A stretch of DNA of 64,000 nt, from positions 248,001-312,000 of the forward strand of contig JACEHZ010000200.1 of assembly GCA_017893485.1 (NCBI GenBank), read 5' to 3'. The notes below the pieces were generated by a model, which was not told the origin of the DNA, did no database searches, and saw nothing but the letters and a program-made list of their open reading frames with translations. Shown here piece after piece: positions 56,356-64,000 of this stretch (within the stretch, counting starts at the first letter, position 1; the number at the start of each line of letters is the position of its first letter). Position numbers and translations under genes: made by a program. Origin of the DNA: Hemerocallis citrina. Taxonomy: Eukaryota; Streptophyta; Magnoliopsida; Asparagales; Asphodelaceae.

Positions 56356-57017
56356 TGATATGGCTAAAAAACGGGGGTTAATCGGAACCGTTCAAATCGG
56401 GCACGAATCTTGGGACCTAGGGGTAAAACGGTAATTTCACCTGCAAGAGGGTCCAAAATGGGTATTGCATCTTCTCCCCAAGGACCCAATAACCCACGAA
56501 TGGATCCACCAGCAAGAGGGTGCGGATTTTAACCCGCTACGCACCCGTTCCAACAAGATAAAATCAGGGTCCCCGGTTAATCATGATCAACGGCCCTGAT
56601 ATACATCTATCTTTTCACCGGGATTTGGGGATTAAATTCCTTATCTGATTACGGAGAATATACCTTATCAGATTACATTACTAATCTGTTTACAAGGAGA
56701 ATATTCCTTATCAGACCACGGGGATTACATTCCTAATCTGTTCTCTAAGACGCCTATAAATATCCCCCATCCATCTCCATTAAGAGGTAATCAATCTTTC
56801 ACCAGTTTTTACGCTCATTCATAGTCTTCCTAGATTACTGACTTGAGCGTCGGAGGGTGCGTCGCCGGGAACAACCCCGGTGTTTCGCACTTTTTGCAGG
56901 TGTACGGCGGGAGCATCGATCGAAGCCCCAAGGAACAGGTATACAGGTTTACTATCCAGTTTCCCTAAGAATCCACAAATTCATCTGTTTGCCCCCACAC
57001 CAAATTTAGTGGCAACA
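56356..57017 (+). repeat. 3' LTR of element B (662 bp)
   Basis: Eight substitutions (seven transitions) and one inserted G relative to the 5' LTR. The TATAAATA box is at 56755-56762. Confidence 0.96.
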
Positions 57018-59251
57018 TACTCGCTGTTCTGAGATGAAACATAGAGAGTTTAATGTTGTTGTGGATTGTATTGAATGAGAAGTGAAAGAATTTGATGTTG
57101 AGTTGAATGGATTGACATATTTTGACCAATGAATGTGTTAAACAAGATTACTCTTAGTTTCAAACATGTTTGAATTGTGTTTTCTGTATATGAAGAAAAT
57201 TTTGACTGCAATTGTAAGAGTTCAAATATTCATATGAGACGTTGTTCGAAATCTTGATTTTTTTGCAACAATATGATTTTCAAAAAATTGCTTCTTTTGT
57301 GAAATTTATGAGGATTTGATTTGAAGCATAAATTAAACTGTTTGGCCAAGGATGTACCTGTGTTGTTACAGAATTTTAGCAATTGAAATCATGTATTTGA
57401 AGTTTTATACGTATATCAGTTTTGAAAGAATTGGCTGTCGCAGACTGGACATGCCAGTCAACTGCGCGGTCGATCGCAGTATATATGACGGTTGACTGCA
57501 GTTCAAATGAACGCGCAGTGCAGTCGACTGTCATGCTTGGTCCGTCGCCATTCTTCCCCTGTGCAGTCGACTGCAACAATTTATGCAGTAGCTGTCAGTC
57601 GACTGCCGCAGTGTGAAGAGGAGTTTTTGAGCGCTATCAGTCGACCGCCATTGTTTATACAGTATGAGACTGTCGACCGACAGACTCGAGTTGTGCACAC
57701 TGTTTTGCTGAGTTTTGCTGTTTCTTCGAACGATTGTTTATTTGTGTTTGCAAAGTTAATTTCTCTGATTCTTAGCAATAATTGAACTTAGATTTCACCA
57801 CTGTCAGAGAGTATGTATTCTCAATTTTTATCAAGTACTTAAATTCTAATGCGTGTGGTTTCGAAAAGTGAACATTTCACAAATTCCAAAAGTATTATAT
57901 TGAAATTATTTCGCTGTGAGAGTATAAATCTTAGTTTTGTTCATACTTCGTTTCAGTTTTGATAAATTATACAGTTGTACCTTGGAAGTATTTGGTTTCT
58001 ATTAACTATTGGCTTTGAGGGAAACCTCGTTATGAGTTAGATTATTTGGAGTAATGAGATACTAAGAAATGTTGAGTTGATGTTTGATTTTTGAGACTTT
58101 ATAGGTTGAGTGGGACCCTAACATGCCGGCGGTTGAGATTTTGTAGATATTTTGGCCAGTAGGGCCTTGTTTCTGAGTTAGTTGAATTAAGTTCGGCAGG
58201 GTACACCAACTCTAGGGGGGAATTGTGACTTAACTAATAATAATAAACCTAAGGACATGGGGAATTGTGACTTAACTAATAATAATAAATCTAAGGACAG
58301 ACACTTGTTGGAGTTGTGATGAAATAAGAGCAAACATGGGTAGGGGAGCCTCCTATGACCAGACGGTGGGAGATAAATCTCAGGAATTATCGGGGTTTGA
58401 TCATGGAAAGTGTGGGATGAATCTTCGGGATTACCGGGGGTCGAGGCGACGCTTATGGGATATTTGTGTGATGAGGTACCATTGGCGGATGGTGTGGGTT
58501 TCAATTTCCAAAATTATCGGGGTGTGAGGGTGCGTACCCAGTATCATGGACGATGGGAAAGTTGATTCTCAAGAATTACCGGGGCGTGGCACTATATACT
58601 CACACAATACTCTAAATCTTAAAGTAATCACCGTAGTAGGATTAGTTGCTTAACGTGGGATTGAACCCTATAAAGTGGAGAATGATAAAGGCTTCCACTG
58701 GACCTATGTAGAATGGGATGCATAGAATCCGACAAGTATGCATTAGTAATCATCATATGCATTTATGTTTTCTTAACTTGTTTTATGCATGCTTGATTTT
58801 ATTTTTCTTACACTTGACACTTAGCCTAGCTTCACTTGTTGACTTATAATTTTATTCTTTATGTTTTCATTAAGTTTGTATTTCCTCGAATATCACTCAC
58901 ACTATTTATGGCTGACCCCTGTAGTTTTGGGGGTTAGGAATATCTCTAATCCTATATTTTAGAGGTAGGTACCATTAGCATTGAGTTGGGAGCATGTGGT
59001 AGAATATTTAATGTTTATGCATATCTTGTAAAAGGATTGATTATAAAAAGAAAATTATATTTATAGTGATGTGTTGTAAAAAAATTGTAATTCAAAGTGT
59101 TAGTTCCGCTGTGTTTTGTAAAAAGATGATGTAATAAAAGTTTTTAAATTTTCTAGTGTTGGGACACTATGTTTATGACTACAACTAAGGTTGATTCTGA
59201 AATTTTTATTACGTATTTCTAATTTATTTATTGAAAATTCGGTACGCTACA

Positions 59252-59576
59252 TAAATAACCCCACCCTTAGCTCTATATATTTTTAGGGATATTTCTTCAT
59301 GAAAAAGTTGAGAGGTATTTATTTTTTTTAAAAGTAGGGGATGTTCTGTCAGAAATTCATATGGCTGACGATTTTTTTTCTTCTTTCGAATATAGCCTTG
59401 AATACATTTGAACTCTTCTTATGCAAGTCTTCTCATTTACATAGTTCATGTAAATAATGATTGCAAGCAATACTAAGAAACACATTCAATTTTTCTTAAA
59501 ACTATGATGTTATTTAAATTTATAACTCTAAAGGTATCAACCGTACATTGGTCATTGTAAACAGAAGGTGGAGCGG
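59252..59576. other. AT-rich flank to the right of element C
   Basis: Starts with TAAAT (59252-59256), the probable right target copy of element C. No gene or repeat found. Confidence 0.5.
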
Positions 59577-60843
59577 TTTTTTTTAAGGGTAAATTTCAGG
59601 TTAATCCTACTCAGTTTTATATATTTTGCAGATAATCGTACCAAATTTTTTTTTGCACTAAATTTTACCGCCGTCAGTTTTTTTGGCGTTGTGGCCCACT
59701 CCATTACGACGACGTTAACTTTTGTATGAAATGTCTAAAATATCCCTACCAGTTCAATTTAGTTACTCAATTACTAGTCCATCATCATCTTCTTCTTCTT
59801 CTTTTACTCCTTCATTAATTTTAATCTCATAATTAGTTTTAATCACATCATTAATTTAAATTTTAATCACATCTTTATTTTTAATTCTATAGATTAATTT
59901 TAATTATATCATTAATTTTAATTTTAATCACATTATTAATTTTAATTTTATAAATAAATTTATCTTAATTTTAATTTTTCCTCCCCCTTTGACCAACCAC
60001 CACACCTTCTCCTCCATCAACCACCAATACCTTCTCGAATCCCCCTTCCCACCCCACCTCCGACCAACCACCACCACCACCACTTCCTTCTCCATTCAAT
60101 CATTCACCTCCATGTCCTTCCTTAAATCCCCCCCCCCCCCCTCCCCCCTCATTCTCCTACCTCAAATCCACCACCTCCCACAACCTCCGACCAACCACCA
60201 CCACTATCACCTACCTCTCTCCATTAAAATGTTCAAACTCAAATCACTTTCATTACTACATCATCCTCACTCGAATCTCTTACCTCACACCAAAATCTAA
60301 CACACCCCCCCCCCCCCCCCCCCCCCCTCTCATTCTACTACCTCACATCTTTCACCTTCCACCACCTTCGACCAACCACCACCACCACCACCACCATCCC
60401 CATCACCTAGCTCTCTTCATTAAAATTTTCAAACTCAAACAACTTCCACCATCACCGCATCATCCTCCCTCGAATTCGGTTATCAACACCACTTGCTCCG
60501 CCCTCAATTCCCCCCCCCCCCCCCCCCCCAAAAAAAAAAATCCAAGCACCACCACCCTCTCTTTCTCCTTCATTAAATCTCTCATTTCCATCAATTTAGG
60601 GTATTTATTTCTTAATTATATCCAAATAAAATAATAATAATAAGGGTAATTTGAATATTGAAAAGTAGAAATGGTAGAGCGTGGTTGCATGTGATCGAAA
60701 AAACGACCCAGAACAGACGAAGTAGGCCATAATGCCTAATGGAGCAAAAACTTACGTTGGGGTTTATGCCAAAAAATTAATCCAATATAGTTATCTACCA
60801 AACTTATAAAATAGAATTAACTGAAATTTACCTTTAAAAAAAA
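59577..60843. mobile_element. Candidate non-autonomous TIR transposon with C-rich core (about 1.27 kb)
   Basis: The left end TTTTAAGGGTAAATTTCAGG and right end CTGAAATTTACCTTTAAAA form inverted repeats. The similarity extends inward some 70 bp with mismatches (GTTAATCCTACTCAGTTTTAT against the reverse complement of ATAAAATAGAATTAAC; GCAGATAATCGTACCAAA against GGTAGATAACTATATTGG). The interior has AT-rich TTAATTTTAATC repeats, then about three diverged copies of a CCACC-rich unit separated by C homopolymers (60127-60148, 60304-60327, 60512-60529). No transposase. Target duplication not clear. Confidence 0.55.
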
Positions 60844-60946
60844 TTTGAAATATAGTCACCTGTTTTATTAAATAGTCATGAATGAAACAATCTCAGATAA
60901 ATCTTAGTATGAAACATAACTACAATATCAACCCACAAATCTCTAA

Positions 60947-61154
60947 TCTCTAATATTATAATGGGAGAAGACCTTTGTGTCATTTGTCCTTTTGTCATTC
61001 TACCAACATGTCCTTTTGTCATTCTACCAACATGTGCAATGCACGTACATAACTAATATAAATAAGATTTTCGGTTCAAATCCTCCCTACGTTAGAATTT
61101 TTATTTTTATTTTTTGAAATTATTAAAACGTGCATCGCACGTGTAAGTTACTAG
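60947..61154 (+). mobile_element. Short non-autonomous Helitron (208 bp)
   Basis: The 5' end is TCTCTAATATTATAATGGGA, typical of plant Helitrons. The 3' end has a hairpin ACGTGC-ATC-GCACGT (61128-61142), eight bases, then CTAG (61151-61154). The preceding base is A (60946) and the following base is T (61155), the expected A/T insertion site with no target duplication. It contains a 24-bp direct repeat around TCCTTTTGTCATTCTACCAA. No coding capacity. Confidence 0.85.
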
Positions 61155-61904
61155 TATCTAGAAAGGAAGAGTAGTTTTGGCTCGATATCCTTATTACAAC
61201 CTCTACTTTATTTCGCCACTGTTATTCCAAATCATCTCTCTGACTACAAATTCTTTAAATGGAAGTGTTTATTCAATTTCTCAAGACTCAAGAGGTTGAT
61301 GTTTCATTAAAAAAATTATGCATTTAATAGTGCCAAACCCTTTTTACACTAAATTTTAGAATGCAATAAAACCTTGTAACTTTGATAAAAATACAGACTG
61401 CCTAGTGCATTTCTTATAGCTAAAAATGTATCTCCAAAAGATAAAATTGAGGATTATAAGATTCATTTTGTTGGGTGAGAAATAGCTTAACCTAGGTTTT
61501 AAATGAAGAAGAAAGTGGAGAAAGAGAAATAAAAGCATTTTGGAAAAGGTTAAGAGCAAAATAAACATTATGAACTTAAGGATGTAGTTTAATTTCAAAA
61601 AAAGAGGTAGTGTTAGTTTTTTAAATGCTGGAGTACTTGATAATTTAGCTTCACTTTATAAATAATTTAGTAATTTGGTATCCTAATATTGGTTATTTGT
61701 AGTTTCATCCCCAATAATATGGTGTTTATGTATCATCATACCTACTTAGTGTTTGTTGTTTTGAGCTGAGGTCAGCAGACTATCTAGATATTCTAAAGAT
61801 ACCTTAGTTAGATGCCATTCAATATGGAATTTTTTCCCTAAATAATCCTATTTTTGAAAGTTTTTTCACAAACGACCTGTTTTTTTTTTATTCCATAAAC
61901 GCTC
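61155..61904. other. AT-rich stretch, nothing recognised
   Basis: The only longish reading frame (minus, 61356-61598) is hydrophobic, AT-driven and unsupported. Sequence just before 61905 (CACAAACGACCTG, TTCCATAAACGCTCC) leads into the hairpin cluster. Confidence 0.5.
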
Positions 61905-62137
61905 CACTCGCTTTTTGGAAAAGCGAGTGTGGTATATTTCCTCGCGCTTTTTCAAAAAACGAGTCTTAGGGTTCAGAAAATTTGAAACCTAAGACTCGCT
62001 TTTTGAAACACCGCGGGTGATAATACCACACTCGGTGTTTCAAAAAGCGAGTCTTGGCCTTTTGGCCCCAGCAACACTCGCTTTTTGAAACACCGCGGTG
62101 AATTAGCCCACACTCACTTTTTCAAAAAGCGAGTGTC
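61905..62137. repeat. Interlocking inverted repeats built on ACTCGCTTTTT
   Basis: Hairpin one: 61905-61915 with 61919-61929, 11 bp perfect, loop TGG. Hairpin two: 61991-62013 with 62033-62055, 23 bp perfect, 19-base loop. Alternative pairing: 61951-61970 with 61988-62007, 19 of 20. Hairpin three: 62111-62122 with 62124-62136, one mismatch. The arm at 61991-62007 can pair left or right but not both. GAAACACCGCGG occurs twice. It lies about 0.9 kb upstream of the PMD exon 1. Confidence 0.9.
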
Positions 62138-63065
62138 GTTTGGGACTTAAACCCCCCACCCCCAAACAGATCTCCCTATTCTCTCTTCTTTCTCCTTCTT
62201 CGCTCGCGAAACCCTAACCCAACGTCCAATTTCGACGATTTAAGGCCCTATTCCATCAAAATAGTGGTCGAATCACTCCTAAATTCTTCAATATCTCATC
62301 CCACTCCAATTGCCCACTTTGTGTTTGTTGTTTCTTTCGAATTTTTTGGTGATTTCCGTGGTGTTCTTCCAAAAGGGCTTTGAACGATTTGGGGTGCTTC
62401 AGGTGTGGTTCGATTATTCGGCGAATACTGTGGTATATTATTGAAACTCTACATTTTCTAATGTTGTATTTATATTTAGAATTATTTAGTTAGAAATTGG
62501 TTGATTATATTGGAGGTACAATTTGCTTCGTTATTGAAAATGTGTAAAATTCGGTATAAAATTTATGGGTATTTAGGGTGTAAAATTTCAGTTTTGGTAC
62601 CAATATACGTGAGCTATTTACTATTAAAGTGGGCCATATATAGATGAAAATAACTCCACATAAAGATTTACTTAATCTTGTAAGCTTCTTTCCGCCTCAC
62701 ATTTGCCAGATTTACTGAATCATATAAGTTTTGGTATGTTGTATTTGCATTTCACATAATTTTGCTTCTGTGATTATTTAAATTGCTAAAATGAATTGCA
62801 ATATGCAACCAAACTTCATTACCTGCTTATTGTGCTCAAATCTTGTAGTGGGTCTTTTTAAGAGTTTGAAACGAAAGGATATCCTTACTTCAAATTGATT
62901 TCTATATGTAGTAATATCCTAATTTTATTTGTTTGTGAACCTCAACTCTCCCATTATAATAGTTATAGTCGTTCGTATGTGTTCTATATTTCTTGATTTT
63001 ATATTTTGGTATTGTTAATAATGACTGCTCGCTCCACATTGTAGGACACTCTTATTTTTTGAAAA
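62138..63065 (+). promoter_or_regulatory. Putative promoter and 5' leader of the PMD gene
   Basis: A CT-rich block with AAACCCTAACCC (62209-62220), typical of plant transcription start regions, is followed by AT-rich sequence. CATTGTAG ending at 63045 could be a 3' splice site of a 5' UTR intron before the ATG at 63066. No start site can be fixed from sequence alone. Confidence 0.45.
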
Positions 63066-64000
63066 ATGTCACGGACTAGGGGACATGTGGAGGTAGGTTC
63101 TAGTAGTAGAGCCAATCGTGGCGATGGACCACGTACATCTTTTGGCCCACCTCCACGCGGTAGACGTGGTGGTCGTCGTGGTGGCACCAAACGGAGTAAT
63201 GTAAGCTTATAATTTTCTGCATTCGATTTGTTTCATTATCATATAATTGACTGATATATTTCTTTGCTGATGTAAATATTGTTTTGCAGGTCCCAAGTAA
63301 CCCAAATGTGGCTGGTACTTCGTCCCTGGCCCCTTCTTCATCTACTATTCCCCTTGGAGGTCCAGGTCCCCTCGACCTCGCTCTTCTTACTCTTCAGTCG
63401 CACCATCGTTCTAGAGATGTGTAGGAGGGCAATTCGAAGGAGTGTACATTCTGTGGGGGTCATCTACTCCCTATGCACCCACGGATTCACCAAATCTTAC
63501 GGGATTGCGGACTCTATGGTATTGGACTGATGAGCGGCATCAAGTGCGATCGGCCACTGCTTACAGCACTCCTCGAGAGATGGCGTCCTGAGACCCACAG
63601 CTTCCACCTATCAGTTGGGGAGATGACGGTTACGTTGCAGGACGTTTCAATAATCACAGGCCTTCCGGTAGATGGGCAGATGGTGACTGGATCTATGGAC
63701 TTCGATGCCCCATATTTAGTAGAACAATATCTTGGTGTCGAAGTGGAGACTGGTGCAGTAGTTAGGAAACAGATTCGGTTGAAGTGGTTAAAGGAAAAAT
63801 TCAAAGACCGATTGACAGATGATTCGACTGAAGAGAAGGTCCACTACTACTGCAGGGCGTACATCCTGACTCTTTTTGGAGGTGTACTGTTCTCTAATTC
63901 CAGCGGCCATTCTGTCCCCCTCATGTACCTCCCGCTTATTGCAGACCTTGGACGAGTCGGCCAGTACAGTTGGGGTAGTACTGCCTTAGCATCTCTCTAC
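63066..64000 (+). pseudogene. Plant mobile domain (PMD) protein gene, 5' part, in-frame stop
   Basis: Exon 1 is 63066-63200 (MSRTRGHVEVGSSSRANRGD, then Arg/Gly-rich). The intron is 63201-63289 (GTAAGC...TTTTGCAG, 89 bp, phase 0). Exon 2 runs from 63290 past the window. Exon 2 encodes LDLALLTLQSHHRSRDV, a TAG at 63422-63424 where relatives have Trp, then PRIHQILRDCGLYGI, LLTALLERWRPETHSFHL, GEMTVTLQDVSIITGLPVDG and SVPLMYLPLIADL, the PMD signature (PF10536). PMD proteins include Arabidopsis MAIN/MAIL1, nuclear factors in silencing and genome stability, and many transposon-linked copies. The rest of the frame is open, so the lesion may be recent or the true gene model different. Confidence 0.8.

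Larger units (their letters stand above)
43300..57017 (+). mobile_element. Element B: near-complete Tat-lineage Ty3/gypsy retrotransposon, 13,718 bp
   Basis: LTRs of 661 and 662 bp (TGATATGGCT...GGCAACA), primer site, gag-protease, RT, RNase H, second RNase H, integrase, tandem arrays, two antisense genes and a polypurine tract. Target duplication TACTC is perfect (43295-43299, 57018-57022), and the empty site is seen in the 5' LTR of C (TTTTGTACTCGCTATTC near 12760). LTRs differ at 8 substitutions and one indel (about 1.2%). With the often-used rate of 1.3e-8 per site per year that is about half a million years, an inference. Coding region broken by one frameshift and three stops. Confidence 0.96.
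11688..59251 (+). mobile_element. Element C: chromovirus-type Ty3/gypsy retrotransposon carrying at least seven nested insertions
   Basis: The 5' LTR starts TGTAACATCCTGG at 11688 and ends at 21844. It is followed by a tRNA-Met type primer site, gag with zinc knuckles, protease, RT, RNase H, integrase and a chromodomain-like tail, a polypurine tract and a 3' LTR starting TGTAACATCCTAG at 42225 and ending GCTACA at 59251. Removing the nested elements leaves LTRs of about 3,257 and 3,304 bp and an internal region near 4.8 kb, normal for a Tekay/Del-like chromovirus. The two LTRs differ at roughly 10% of sites by eye in their first kilobase. Many stops show it has long been inactive. It is the oldest layer of the stack. 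Confidence 0.9.
42225..59251 (+). repeat. 3' LTR of element C, split by element B
   Basis: LTR sequence is 42225-43299 and 57018-59251, together 3,304 bp after counting the TACTC duplication once. It has the paired CACGTG (42326-42331, 42337-42342), a GTCGAC cluster (57455-57675), a 42-bp tandem duplication (58217-58300) absent from the 5' LTR, and ends GGTACGCTACA. Confidence 0.92.

Noticed and set aside
43300..57017. Assembly duplication of 43300-43960 and 56356-57017
   Set aside because: The copies differ at nine sites and are bounded by a proper TACTC duplication, so they are LTRs.
59989..60300. Thr/His/Pro-rich 103-codon frame
   Set aside because: Encoded by CCACC repeats and poly-C runs; low complexity.

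Overview
This window is nuclear DNA of a flowering plant, almost wholly made of nested transposable elements. The evidence is plant-type Ty3/gypsy lineages (Tat and chromovirus), a plant L1-type LINE, a TRIM, a short Helitron, GT-AG introns with T-rich plant acceptors, and a plant mobile domain (PMD) gene at the right edge. The species cannot be named from the sequence. No rRNA, tRNA, CRISPR or bacterial-type operon is present.

Layout, left to right. Positions 1-5154 hold the 5' half of a Tat-lineage retrotransposon on the minus strand (element A, cut by the window edge). It sits inside an L1-type LINE, also on the minus strand (5155 to about 9905). A truncated LTR, a cluster of short hairpins (10681-10985) and AT-rich sequence follow. 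From 11688 to 59251 lies one old chromovirus-type gypsy element (element C, + strand, LTRs about 3.3 kb, tRNA-Met primer site, chromodomain integrase) that has been opened by at least seven later insertions. Two solo LTRs (X1, Y1) are in its 5' LTR. A 1.2-kb TRIM is in gag. A block of two more LTRs (X2, Y2) is in reverse transcriptase. A 7.4-kb gag-only Tat element (D) sits at the RNase H/integrase boundary. A 13.7-kb nearly complete Tat element (B) is in the 3' LTR. Where both LTRs of C survive, each shows the empty site for insertions into the other, so several target-site duplications can be checked inside the window.

Element B is the most informative. On the + strand it carries gag-protease, RT, two RNase H domains and integrase, broken by one frameshift and three stops. 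Downstream of integrase it has a 209-bp tandem array whose half-units form a long hairpin kept by compensatory changes. Next come two genes on the opposite strand: a coiled-coil protein and a 'putative gypsy-type transposon' (Transposase_28-like) protein. The latter has two canonical introns and its own TATA box. Then come about 21 copies of a 58-bp repeat upstream of that antisense promoter. The LTRs of B differ at about 1.2% of sites.

Element D keeps LTRs, primer site, gag and a 3' region of three tandem arrays, but has no protease, RT or integrase. Its post-gag sequence matches the post-integrase sequence of B, so it looks like a pol-deleted derivative that would need an A- or B-like helper. 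Its first array encodes the same hairpin as the B array with different but compensating bases.

Right of element C are a candidate TIR transposon with a C/CCACC-rich core (59577-60843), a 208-bp Helitron (60947-61154), a striking cluster of interlocking inverted repeats (61905-62137), and the 5' part of a PMD gene whose second exon has an in-frame TAG.

All domain calls come from reading translations by eye. No database search was run, and percent differences are hand counts.
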